64,000 nucleotides of DNA from Ascochyta rabiei (taxonomy: Eukaryota; Ascomycota; Dothideomycetes; Pleosporales; Didymellaceae): positions 1,240,001 to 1,304,000 of the forward strand of contig NC_082414.1 in assembly GCF_004011695.2 (NCBI RefSeq), read 5' to 3'. The position numbers were made by a program, and so were the translations under genes. Below, piece after piece: positions 45,193 to 55,800 of the stretch. The notes under the pieces are model-generated. The model had not been told where the DNA came from and ran no database searches. It saw only the letters and a program-made list of their open reading frames with translations. How positions within the stretch are numbered: the first letter of the stretch is position 1; every line of letters starts with the position of its first letter.

Positions 45193-46848
45193 CTACTCCA
45201 GCACAGGCGAGGTGGGCACTCTATCATCGACCTCGGGCCGCAGCTCGTCGTCGAGCTCTTCGTCTTCGTCTGCTGTCAGCTCAGCGTCTAGATCGGGATC
45301 TCGCTTGTCTCCCAAGTCGCTGGCGTCCAGAAACGAGCGGCCTCGGAGCGCGGCGGGGAGGTACTCCTGCTTGACCCGCCCGTCGAGGTACTCTGGGTTG
45401 TACTTGTAGCCATGGCCGTAGCCCATGTCCTTCATCAGGCGCGTCGGGGCGTTGCGGATGTGGTGTGGGATGGGGAGGGCCGCCATGCCGGGCTCGTCGA
45501 GGACCTGCATGGCGGCGTTCAGCCCGCGGTAGGCTCTCGTGCTCTTGCGTGCCAGAGACAGGGCGGTGACGCAGTGGGCGAGGTTGATGCGGCACTCGGG
45601 CATACCAAGCTTCTCACAGGCGTCGTAGGTTGCTGTTGCTAGGCTGAGCATGGCGTTGTCGGCCAGTCCCACGTCCTCGGAGGCCACGACGACCAGGCGG
45701 CGGGCAATGTAGCGCGGGTCTTCACCAGACTGCAGCATGCGCGCGAGATAGTAGAGGGCGGCGTCGGCGTCGGAGCCGCGGATAGACTTGTGCAGGGCGG
45801 AGATGGTGTCGTAGTGCTGGTCGCCTGCTCTGTCGTATACCAGCGTTTTGGTCAGGCTTTGCTGCATCTTCTCTTTTGTCGTGTCCGGATTCCTGGACAA
45901 GTTGATGGCGAGATCGAGGAGGTTCAGCGCAGTGCGCGCGTCGCCGTCGGAGAAGCGGGCAAAGTACATCAGCATGTCGTCGTCGAGGAGCGGCGAGGCG
46001 ACGGAGGTGGCAGCGAGCGCGCGCTGGAGAATGCGCACCAGGTCGGGCTCGCGCAGGTCGTCGAGAGTGAAGGTACGGCAACGGCTGAGCAGGGCGGAGA
46101 TGACCTTGAAGCTGGGGTTCTCGGTCGTGGCGGCGATGAGGGTGATGGTGCCCGACTCGACGGGGCCCAAGAAGGCGTCCTGCTGAGTTTTGGAGAAGCG
46201 GTGCAACTCGTCACAGAAGACAATGGTCTTGCGGCCGGAGAGCTGGAGGTGACGTGCAGCGTCGCCAAAGATCTTGCGGACTTCTTCCAGCTTTGTGCTC
46301 GTGCTGTTGATTTCGACAAAGCGGGCGCCCGAGGTGTTGGCAATCAGGCGACTGATTGTCGTCTTGCCTGTGCCCGGACGTCCCCAGAGCACCATCGAGG
46401 GCAGCCGGCCCTGCTCGATCATGCCACGCAAGACGCCCCCGGGCCCAACCAGATCTTGGCCGCACACGTCGTCGAGGGAGGTCGGCCTCATACGCTCTGC
46501 CAGGGGCATGGCGTCTTCCACTGCCCGCAGCCGGCGTTGGCGCTTGGCTGCGGGGGGCGAGGGTGCATCGCCCTCTGTGGCGCCCTCGGTGGCGCCCTCG
46601 GTGGCCTCATCGTGGGAGCGCTTGGGTGGTGTCTTGGGCGTCTTGGGTGGCAGCGGTGGCAGCGGTGGCAGCGGTGGTAGCGGCGGCGAGGGAGAGGGCG
46701 GGCGTTGGCGTTGGGTCGCCGTGAAGAAGCTGTGTGTCTGCGTCTTCACCGGCTCATTGTCGGCGAGGTGGTCGCGGCAGTCGCTGTCGAGGTGCTCGTT
46801 GATCTTGTCGTCTTTGACCGGCTTCTGGCAGATGGGACAGTCGAGCAT
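45193..46848 (-). CDS. MGS1: MGS1/WRNIP1-type AAA+ ATPase (551 aa)
   Basis: DNA-damage-tolerance ATPase acting at stalled replication forks with PCNA and polymerase delta. Intronless; start at ATG 46848 (upstream in-frame sequence opens with GTG). N-terminal UBZ-type zinc finger CPIC...HLDSDC with Cys4, Cys7, His19 and Cys24, binding ubiquitin. A Pro-rich linker (PPLPPLPPLPP) and acidic/basic stretch follow. AAA+ core: WGRPGTGKTT (Walker A), VFCDELHRF (Walker B), ATTENPSF (sensor 1), FSDGDARTALNLLD (sensor 2 area). The C-terminal MgsA-type domain (HHIRNAPT, GYGHGYKYNPEY) is intact. Divergent from the aminotransferase gene. Confidence 0.95.
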   Translation of the reverse strand: MLDCPICQKPVKDDKINEHLDSDCRDHLADNEPVKTQTHSFFTATQRQRPPSPSPPLPPLPPLPPLPPKTPKTPPKRSHDEATEGATEGATEGDAPSPPAAKRQRRLRAVEDAMPLAERMRPTSLDDVCGQDLVGPGGVLRGMIEQGRLPSMVLWGRPGTGKTTISRLIANTSGARFVEINSTSTKLEEVRKIFGDAARHLQLSGRKTIVFCDELHRFSKTQQDAFLGPVESGTITLIAATTENPSFKVISALLSRCRTFTLDDLREPDLVRILQRALAATSVASPLLDDDMLMYFARFSDGDARTALNLLDLAINLSRNPDTTKEKMQQSLTKTLVYDRAGDQHYDTISALHKSIRGSDADAALYYLARMLQSGEDPRYIARRLVVVASEDVGLADNAMLSLATATYDACEKLGMPECRINLAHCVTALSLARKSTRAYRGLNAAMQVLDEPGMAALPIPHHIRNAPTRLMKDMGYGHGYKYNPEYLDGRVKQEYLPAALRGRSFLDASDLGDKRDPDLDAELTADEDEELDDELRPEVDDRVPTSPVLE

Positions 46849-47277
46849 GGTGCCGTGGCCGTGGCCGTGGCCGTGACAGGCTCTAGGCTCTAGCACTGCA
46901 GAAAAGGCCGGCTACCAACCAACAGTCCTTGGTGGATTGACTACAGTACAGCACATCTCCAATGCGATTCCAAGTCCATCTGCAGCCTGAACAGACGTCA
47001 CAAGACCTCGGCGCCTTCTCTTCCATCTGGACAGCCGTTCCAACTACGCTGAAGGCCTCCCGCCGTCCCTTTTCCAGCAACCAGCAACGCCTTGCCTTCC
47101 CACGCGTCGCCGGCTGCGGGGCTACCTCGGCCCTGGAGAGTGACGGCATCGGCTGTACGCACGAACGAAGCAACGAGCACGCAATCACAGCTGCGATGCT
47201 GCTGACCTCTTTCTCTCCCAGCGCCGAGCATTCTCCAAGCAGCCATCCGGGCCAGGCCACTCGTTGCTTGAGCTGAC
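46849..47277. promoter_or_regulatory. Divergent promoter region (MGS1 / kynurenine aminotransferase)
   Basis: 429 bases between divergent starts. No recognised binding motif; a GGCCGTGGCCGTGGCC-type run lies near 46855-46876. Confidence 0.5.
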
Positions 47278-48705
47278 ATGAGGCGCATTGCGACGGCAGC
47301 TTCACGACGCAGTCCTCCCAACTCCTCACGCTGCAGAGCTCCCGCACACCCCACCTCCACCTCCACCTTCACACCCCACCAACCCCTCCCCCTCTCCTTC
47401 TCCCTCCGCACAATGTCAGCCACCGCCCGCCGCGAGGACCCCTTCAAGCCCGCCGCGCGCGTCGCTGGCCAGAAGCAAGATGTGTGGTCCATTGTCAACG
47501 AGGCCGCCGCTGCCTCGCCCATCAAGCCCATTGTCAACATGGGCCAGGGCTTCTTTGGCTACAACCCCCCGCAGTTTGTCCTCGACGCCGCAAAGGCTGC
47601 CCTGGACCAGGTCGACTGCAACCAGTACTCGCCCACCAAAGGCCGCCCGCGCCTGAAGAAGGCCATCGCCGACGCCTACTCGCCCTTCTTCGGCCGCACC
47701 CTCAACCCGGACACCGAGGTCACAATCACCACGGGCGCAAACGAGGGCATGCTGAGCGCCTTCATGGGCTTCCTTGAAAAGGACGACGAGGTCATCGTCT
47801 TCGAGCCCTTCTTCGACCAGTACATCTCCAACATCGAGATGCCTGCTGGCAGGGTCGTCTACGTGCCCATGCACCCGCCCAAGCACGGCGCCACCAAGAC
47901 GACCTCGGCCGCAGAGTGGACACTCGACATCAAAGAGCTCGAGGCCGCCATCACCACCAAGACCCGCATCATCGTCCTCAACTCGCCCCACAACCCCATC
48001 GGCAAGGTCTTCTCCAAGGACGAGCTCACCGCCATCGGCGAGCTGTGCGTCAAGCACAACATCATCATCCTGTCCGACGAAGTGTACGACCGCTTGTACT
48101 ACGTCCCCTTCACCCGTGTCGCCACCCTCTCTCCCGAAATCGCCAAGCTCACCCTCACCGTCGGCTCCGGCGGCAAGAACTTCTATGCCACAGGCTGGCG
48201 CGTTGGGTGGCTGATCGGCCCGGAGCACCTGATCAAATACGTCTCAGCTGCCCACACGCGCATCTGCTACTCGTCCGTCTCGCCGCTGCAAGAAGCAACC
48301 GCGGTCGGCTTCGAGCAGGCCGACGCGCACAACTTCTGGGACGAAAGCAAAAAGGAAATGAAGGCCAAGATGGACAGGTTCACCGCCGTCTTCAACGAGC
48401 TCGATCTGCCCTACTCGGACCCAGAGGGCGGCTACTTTGTGCTGGTCAACATGGCCAAGGTCAAATTACCAGAAGACTACGACTTCCCCCCACACGTCGC
48501 CGAGCGCCCGCGCGACTTCAAACTCTCCTGGTTCCTCATCAAGGAGCTCGGCGTCGCCGCCATCCCGCCCACCGAGTTCTTCACCCCAGGGAACGCGCAC
48601 ATTGTCGAGGACTGGCTGCGGTTCGCCGTGTGCAAAAATGACGACGTGCTGGACACGGCCATGGAGCGCCTACGGGGGCTGAAGAAGTACATCTCGGCGT
48701 CATGA
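47278..48705 (+). CDS. BNA3: Kynurenine aminotransferase (BNA3-like, 475 aa)
   Basis: PLP-dependent fold-type I aminotransferase that converts kynurenine to kynurenic acid, a side branch of tryptophan catabolism. Intronless. PLP lysine is Lys300 in SGGKNFYATGWRVGW; LNSPHNPIGKVF (Asn), SDEVYDRLYY (Asp/Tyr) and RFAVCKNDD (Arg) complete the site. A 45-residue N-terminus rich in Arg, Ser, Thr and Pro precedes a second Met (MSATARRED). The long form may be mitochondrial and the short form cytosolic, which is inference. Related cysteine-S-conjugate beta-lyases cannot be excluded. Confidence 0.9.
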   Translation: MRRIATAASRRSPPNSSRCRAPAHPTSTSTFTPHQPLPLSFSLRTMSATARREDPFKPAARVAGQKQDVWSIVNEAAAASPIKPIVNMGQGFFGYNPPQFVLDAAKAALDQVDCNQYSPTKGRPRLKKAIADAYSPFFGRTLNPDTEVTITTGANEGMLSAFMGFLEKDDEVIVFEPFFDQYISNIEMPAGRVVYVPMHPPKHGATKTTSAAEWTLDIKELEAAITTKTRIIVLNSPHNPIGKVFSKDELTAIGELCVKHNIIILSDEVYDRLYYVPFTRVATLSPEIAKLTLTVGSGGKNFYATGWRVGWLIGPEHLIKYVSAAHTRICYSSVSPLQEATAVGFEQADAHNFWDESKKEMKAKMDRFTAVFNELDLPYSDPEGGYFVLVNMAKVKLPEDYDFPPHVAERPRDFKLSWFLIKELGVAAIPPTEFFTPGNAHIVEDWLRFAVCKNDDVLDTAMERLRGLKKYISAS

Positions 48706-48860
48706 CTTGTAGATTTCAATGAATAAGAAGCCGTTTGACCGAATCTCAACACCATGCTCGTTTGGTCAACTAAACAACTCTTCCATAATAAAAAGGAAAA
48801 ACAGGTGCTGCTCTCCGAACACACAACTACCAACGCAGATAGTCCCTGGTACATTGTATG

Positions 48861-49376
48861 CTAATAGTAAGCTTATTCATACACAGGTCTTTTCTTTATA
48901 TTTCATAGACCTGTTTTTGTTTAAACTTAGTTTAGTAAAGAAGACTCTAATTTCTTATAATATATACTAGACATTAATATACCTATATATTTTGTAGGTT
49001 TGATCTACTATTTCTCTTCTTTCTTGTAATCTGCTTTTCATATCTCTTTTATTTACTTACAACCTCTTTAAAGTATTATAATCTAAATACCTCTTAATCT
49101 ACTATAGCTAATCTTCAAGAAGTAGAAAATTATAGCCTTTATTTTCTAATAGGTGTTTACTAATATGCAAGTCTATTCTTTATGTCAAATAGATCTGCTT
49201 TTATAAAAATCAGTTTAGCAAAGGAAGATTCCAAGTTCGTAAAATCTTTTACCAGATGTTAATACATCTACACATCCAGTGCACCAAATCTACCATTTTC
49301 CTTCTTCCTTACAATTCGCGTTCAACAACTCTTTCATCTCACCTGTCCTCTCTCCCAAGCACAATAACCCAAAAGC
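48861..49376. repeat. AT-rich diverged direct repeat (about 230 bp, two copies, offset about 284)
   Basis: Copy 1 is about 48861-49092 and copy 2 about 49145-49376. Aligned segments include CAGGTCTTTTCTTTAT versus CAAGTCTATTCTTTAT, GTTTAGTAAAGAAGA versus GTTTAGCAAAGGAAGA, and CTACTATTTCTCTTCTT versus CTACCATTTTCCTTCTT. Most differences are C/T or G/A, with copy 1 more AT-rich. Alignment by eye; ends approximate. No terminal repeats or transposase seen. Confidence 0.65.
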
Positions 49377-50139
49377 CTTGGAAACCGAGGAGCGCGTAAA
49401 AAAGACCTCGTCACTACAGAGTACAGCAGAGTACAGCAGAGCAGAGCGCACCAGAACCCAAACACCTCCCCGCACGAACCCAGACTCGCTACGCCGAGAG
49501 AACGAACAGAACCCCCCATATCTAGAGACATATTCCCGTGGTATCCATTACCGGGCTACCTGCCCGCTGCTGGGATCTCGAAACCGCGGTCGGTGGAGAT
49601 GACGACAGTGTTTACGCAACACCAACATCAACATCAACACCAACACCAACACCAACACACTTGACTCCAATCTCATCGTGTTACTCTCAAATGCATGGAC
49701 TCTCCTGGCGAGACTGGCTACGTTGGACTTGTCTCCGGTGAGAGCGTGGGCGGGTGGGAGGTAAGTGGTGTGGCTGTACCTCTGCAGAGCGGACTTGGAA
49801 GTATTTAAGCCATTACGCGTTTCCATGGTGACTTAATTTTTTATTTTTATATATATTTTTTATTTTTATAAATAAACGCCGCTGATGGCCTCTAGATGTT
49901 GTTGCTGGGGGCTGGATAGCAGTCACTGTGTCGTTTGAGCTTTTCCTGCCATGCTGGCTGGTTGTTCGGGATGGCAGTCGAAACCGGGGGGGGGGGGGGG
50001 GGTTGTATCACGACACAGGATTGAATTTATCAAGGACGAGTTGGAAACGAAGTGGAGGATTGCGAGGACTGTCGAGTAGCGTGTTTTCATCATCACCGGC
50101 AGCACATGGCTGACATTCCCCACTCTGGCGGCGTGGGCC
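49377..50139. other. Intergenic with low-complexity tracts
   Basis: Contains AACACC/AACATC repeats (about 49618-49662), an AT run (49838-49875) and G17 (49986-50002). No gene. Confidence 0.5.
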
Positions 50140-51983
50140 TCAATTCCTCTTCGGCGGCAGCACAGTTGGCACAGGCGGCCGGCTGGTCGTGCGCGGTAGC
50201 TCCGGGACCGCTACGGTGGGAACACATGCACACGCGCTGCTGACCCTCGCAACCACCTCCTCAGTGGCGTTAGCAGCACAGCCGAGGCGCGCATAGTCCG
50301 GGATCGCGGCAACGTCGTCGTGCTGCCGCCTCGAGTAGCCGTCGCAGAAGTCGATGCTCTGCTCCAGCCGGCCCTCGATGCTGCTGGCGCGCAACGAAGA
50401 GAGACAGGCGTCCGACTCGCAGACGGCGGGCTGGGAACACGACTTGGATGTCATCTTCACGACGAAGGAGCCGCGCTCGATGGTGTGGACGAAGATGTAG
50501 CCGGATTTGAAGTTGGCGTAGCTCGACCACGAACCGAGGAAGGCAACAGTGCCCCCGCCTTCAAGCTCGTCGTCCTCGGGGTGGATGTCGAAGAAGCCGG
50601 CTTCGCAGATGGAGTCGCCGGATGGGTCCTTGGTGATGGAGCCAATGTCATAAACAGTAAGACCTGCGCCGTAGTTGCTCTGGTACAGGAATCCGTCGAC
50701 TACGTACTGGTTGTGGTCGATAGCTCGGCGCTTGCCCTCGAAGTTGCCCGTGTAATGGGGGTTCTCCAAGTCGCGGATATCGAAAATGTGCGTCGTGGGA
50801 AGGCCCTGCGTCATAGGCCCGACCTTTGCATCGCGCTCATCGAACTCGTCGTCGAGGAAAAGATACTCCTGGTTTTGTTCGTCATTTACCACGCCCTGGT
50901 GAACGTACTCCGCGCCGGGGTACGACGTGACGCTGATGAGGTTGGTGACGTTGCCGTTCTTGTCGGTTACATCGTAAATCGAAAGCGTATCTTCGTTGTA
51001 ACCATAGCAGATGTCTCTGCCATAGTAGCGCTTGTCCGGGCCGCGGTACACCAGACACTCAGCATCGTGCACGTAGCCATCCCCGGCAGCACAGCCAGGC
51101 GAGAACGGATTTGCGGGGTCCGTCATGTTAAGGAAGATGAGACCACCACGGCAGGGCAAGTCACCGCGGACACGAATCGTCTCGTTACCTCCAACAGATC
51201 CGACGGCCATAGCGTAGTTGAGTTCCTGGTTGACAACGATGTTGTGCGTACGGCCGACGGGAAGCTCGTTCCAATAGCCAGTAAGGTCCTCCTGGGTGAA
51301 GTTGTGCGGGTTGGCGGGGTCGAGGGTAAGAACCTTCTTCATGTCGAAGATCTGGACGCCACTGTTGATTGCTTCAGAGCCGATGACAGCGTAGTCGCGC
51401 AGGATGCGAATTTCTCGCCATCGAGAGCCGACGGGGTCATATTGAGGAAGACGACCGAGGTAAAGCAGCTTGCCTTCGCTGGAGATCTCAGCGAATGCAG
51501 TGCCGTCAAATTGGCCAATTGCCACAAATTCACGACCGTCCTCAGAGGTCCAACCCCAAGAAGACGAACCCTGACCGACACTGCCGAGCTGGGCGTGGGG
51601 TAGGAAGTGATACAGATCGATCTGGGCTTCTCAGCTTGATACTTCTCCCACACGGCAAAGCACCTACGTTGTTGCACTTGAAAGTGTTGTTTGCATCTCC
51701 AGGAATGGCAGCAGCAAAACCGTTCTCGCAAGCACTATATCCAAGCTCAGGGTACCGCGAGCTGTCCATCGCACCTGAAGCAAGTTCAGCATCCCACTCG
51801 GCCTGAATCTTCATGTTAGCCGAGTCCAGGCTCGATGGGAATGCAAAATCTTACCATCTTCATGCCCATGATCTTGGCGTGTACAGAGCCATCGGCATAC
51901 TCTTCAGCGGACCCAAGAGCAGCAGCACTGCTCAAGCCCACAAGGGATGAGCACAGTGCGACGAGTGATGGTATCTGAACCAT
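50140..51983 (-). CDS. Secreted choice-of-anchor-B (LVIVD-repeat) protein (581 aa)
   Basis: Predicted extracellular beta-propeller-like protein; function unknown. Exons 51983-51855, 51802-51668, 51621-50140, all phase 0. Signal peptide MVQIPSLVALCSSLVGLSSAAAL. Then FLPHAQLGSVGQGSSSWGW, typical of the choice-of-anchor B domain, with SEDGREFVAIGQFDGTAF and repeated blade segments (VGRTHNIVVNQELNYAMAVG, GYVHDAECLVYRGPDKRYYG, GGLIFLNMTDPANPFSPG). Cys-rich C-terminal region (CSQPAVCESDACL) ends with a Pro-rich tail. No GPI or membrane anchor is visible. Acidic, as many secreted fungal proteins are. Confidence 0.85.
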
Positions 51984-52803
51984 CGTGACTGTTTACCTCT
52001 TTCTCAAAGCTGGAGAGAAGCTACAGGTGCGATTGATCGACAGGTTTCCATGGCAAGGCCGATATAAATACTCGAGGCACACAAAGTATTTTACTACATC
52101 CACAACCACCTTCCCTATACAGCTAGTGACGGTGCCGTCATATCTGTCTTGGATTCTCGTGGCAGGCATGGAAGCTGAGAGGTGAAGGCTGGTGCTGGAG
52201 CGAACATTTGACCGACGACGAGATGATAGCGGACTTGGCAGCGGTGGCTTGGGCAGAGGACGTCTTGGCTTCCCCGCCTCCACTTTTTGCGCTCCGGTGG
52301 TAGATGTGTGCCTTCCAGCGTCTCTGACCTTAGGTGATTGTGCTCTTTCGACCGCACAGTCTAATGCAATCGCCTGTGCGCAATTCACGACCGCTCTCTC
52401 CGTTTGTTGTTGTATCCATCATACCGTGAGTGCCAACCACTGCCACTTGGCTTGCATGCCACTAGTGATGATGTCAACCCGACCACCAAGCTCGTTCACT
52501 TGTCCCTATGCCCAGTGATAGTGATGACCTTGGCGGATACTAGTCCTCGGATATCCGAAGCAAAACGGCCTAGCCTGTAAGATGTCTGCGTAGACTGTGA
52601 GTACGCATAGTTGTACGGTGAATGGCAGCGAAGAGGTCAGTCGGATGGTTGTAAGACACCATGAAGTTTTCAATGGACGACCTGTATGGCATTATAAATG
52701 TCAAATGGCAAACAAGGAGAGCAGAGCAGGGTAGGCAGGCCCTGCAATATATGTTCCAATCCTGACTTTCCCTCAAAATTGCTCAAAATTGCTCCCCAGC
52801 CGC
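51984..52803. other. Intergenic, no gene seen
   Basis: Upstream of the secreted protein and downstream of the Snf2 gene. No credible motif. Confidence 0.5.
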
Positions 52804-55800
52804 TCAAAGCTCCGATACAAGCGGGCCTGCCCGCGAGCTCATCGATGACAGACCCCCAATCACGATAGGTGTGTCAACACCACTTCCTCTCGAAGGAGTG
52901 GTGGTATTGGAAATCTTCCTTTTCTTCCTGGACTTCTCTGGGGTATCCTTCACCGGGATGCGGTGGTATCTGTCCCGATCCGGTCGACCGAAAAGTTGCT
53001 GCGGCCTCTTGAGGAGAGCGTATTTCGCAAGTCCCAGCTCTTCATCCAACACAGGCAGGATCTGCGCGTTTTGAATGATCTCAACAATACCGGCATCGTC
53101 CTCTAGCTCTTTCGCTTCCATATGCTGGGCACGGCTCATGTTCTTTGCGCGCTCGAAAATGGCATGCTCGATAGTGTTCTCCAGTACCAAAGTCTCGACT
53201 ATAACTTCCTTGGTTTGGCCAATGCGATGCGCTCGCTTGATGGCTTGCGCTTCTAGGGCTGGACGGTTTATGGGGTTCACTATAAGGATCACGCTTGCAG
53301 CGTTGAGGTTAAGACCAAGAGCACCGCAAGCAACATCAATGAGTAAGACCCTGACAGAATCGTCTTCGTTGAACAGTCGGACGTACTCTGAACGCTTTGT
53401 GTTATCGAGCTGACGGGCGTATATGCGATGGTTGACGTAAAGCGCTTCCAGGCTTTGTGCGATGTAGAAAGCGGCGTTATCACCGTCGTAAAAGATGATG
53501 ATTTTCTTGGATGCTTGGTGCTCCACCACTTTGTCGACAACGTATGTGAGCTTTGCTGAGGTAGTACCGATGATGCGGGTTTCAAGCAATGGCGAGCCAG
53601 CAGGTAGTGTCGCTGTCTCGTCATCGTGTGTGAGCTTGCGTTTCTTGGGTCGAGCCGGCAGTGGTGTGCTAGGTTCAGGAGTGTCTGTGGGCTCGGTCCT
53701 GCCTGGCTTTATGGGTGATACTTTACTAGCAAGGATCGATGCTCTGCGACTGTTCAAGGGCTGTGAGCCCTCGATTAGTACCGGAGGTATTCCGGTCTTT
53801 CTGGACGTTGCCTCAGCGTCGGCAGAAGCATCATCAATGGGCTGCTTGATCTTGTGCTCGGCTTCGTTCATTGCCCTGATTTTCGCTTTTCCTGCTTCGC
53901 CAACCAGGACGAGGTTGTTGGACGGATCATCAGATCTGATGTTGCTATCAACATGCAGTTGACCCTCGAGTAGTTGCGTCATGCCAATCATTGTAGGCTC
54001 GTCAGGATATGCAAATGCAAAAGACTCCTCGGATTCTGCTGGCCACTTCTCAACTGCAACACCGACCTCGTGTGCCGTACTCAAAGCTGCCCAGTCAGAT
54101 GTCGCTGGGAGACCTGCCACAGAATGGCTGCTCTCCAAAAGTGACTGGGCGTCCTCTACGGAACACTTTTTGTCGTCTTTGGAAAGGTATTTAGCACTCG
54201 TCTCCAAAGTGCTAACTACGGTCTCGACACTGAAACTAGTCCATGTAAAGTTAGACTGCCTCAGATTACGAATGAGATTGTGCTTGTCCTTGACGCTGTT
54301 AGGATGGAAGAGGTAATCCACGTCGATCCTTTCCGATGTGATCGCATTAGCCCGCAAAACCTGGATGAACAGGTTCGCCGTCATCTTGTCATACCAACAG
54401 GGTTGGAGGTATACAACGTTGTGCCTCAAAGGTGGCAGCACTATGTCTTTCTCGACATCCTCCGGCCTTGTCTTCACCACCAAGCCTTCCAAAATCCTTT
54501 GAAAGCACGTAGAAAAGCCCGAGTAGGTCTTGCGATGGGAATGCTCGTGCCGGTAGACATATTCGTCCCATTCAAGGCCTCCTTCTGCGCTTGAAGCACA
54601 CCAAGGACGAACCATGAGGTAGTTTGAGGCTAATGAACCCAGTGCTTTGACCGCCTTCGACTCATCTGTAAGATTGAAACTTTTGCGCTGCTCGATGGCT
54701 GATGCACGGAGAGAAGTCGGATCTTCATCGTTGGTTTCTAGTGTTGACATGTCAACCTCCACTCCCACCAGATCCTTGGCAGGCGTTCCAGACACTACCC
54801 ATCGTCTCTCAACCTGGATCTGCTTCGCGACCAGCACTGCGTTGGACGTCGCTGATGAGAAGTTATGGCCTTCATCAATGATGATGCGGAGCCAGTGCAG
54901 CTTCAACAAGGGTGACTCGTACACGGTGCCGCTTCCAAAACAGTTGCAATCTGGGATACGTGTGGCGCCAATGTAGGGACACATACAGGCGCGTGAGACA
55001 CCGGCCACATATCGCCTACCCTGATTGTCGACCCCATCCTGGATCTCTTGCTCGAAGCGATTGCGTGTGAATAACACAACATCGTACTTCATGAGCTCGG
55101 TCGGCGCTGGCAGCTCATGTGCATATGCAAAGTCCTCTTGGTGGAGTGGGACTGCCTTCACCTTGTTGTGTTTAGACACTGTATCGACTATAAGGATCTT
55201 GAGGGCTTGTGGAAGTAAATGCTTCCGAATCTCAGACTGCCATTGGTGCAGCAGATTCTTAGGCACCACTAGGATCGTACCAGAGCACATGACATATTGA
55301 CGTGCAGGGGGCATTCTAGTGTTGCGATTCATCCGTGGCATTTCTGGTGGGATCTCATAGAATGGGATGTTCTCATCAAGCACATCTTTCAAGCGAGGTA
55401 AGTTGACATCGGCGTGGTCTGCCATCTCTTCCAGACAGACCTTGCCAGGTATAGCATACCGTCCAGGCACATGCGATGCCATCTCCTTCAGCGTGCCTAC
55501 CCGAGTGCGCACGGGTAGGGGGCGCTGGTACAATGCAGGTATCTGAGGGTGATTACCTTGGCTAGCAAGTATGACTGCTAGGCAGATGATGGTCTTGCCC
55601 AAGCCCATAGTCTCGGCGAGTATGCCGCCGCGATTGCTTTCGTAGAACCGCGGGTCTTGCAAGAATGACCCGTCGCGTGCACAGTATAGGAACCTGTCTC
55701 CGTTCGGAGACTTGCGAGTTTCCAGACGCGGGTCAAGCTGTAACTGGGGTGCAAACTCTCGCTCGATCATCAAGCTCGCTGACCTGGCTTGATAAGGATA

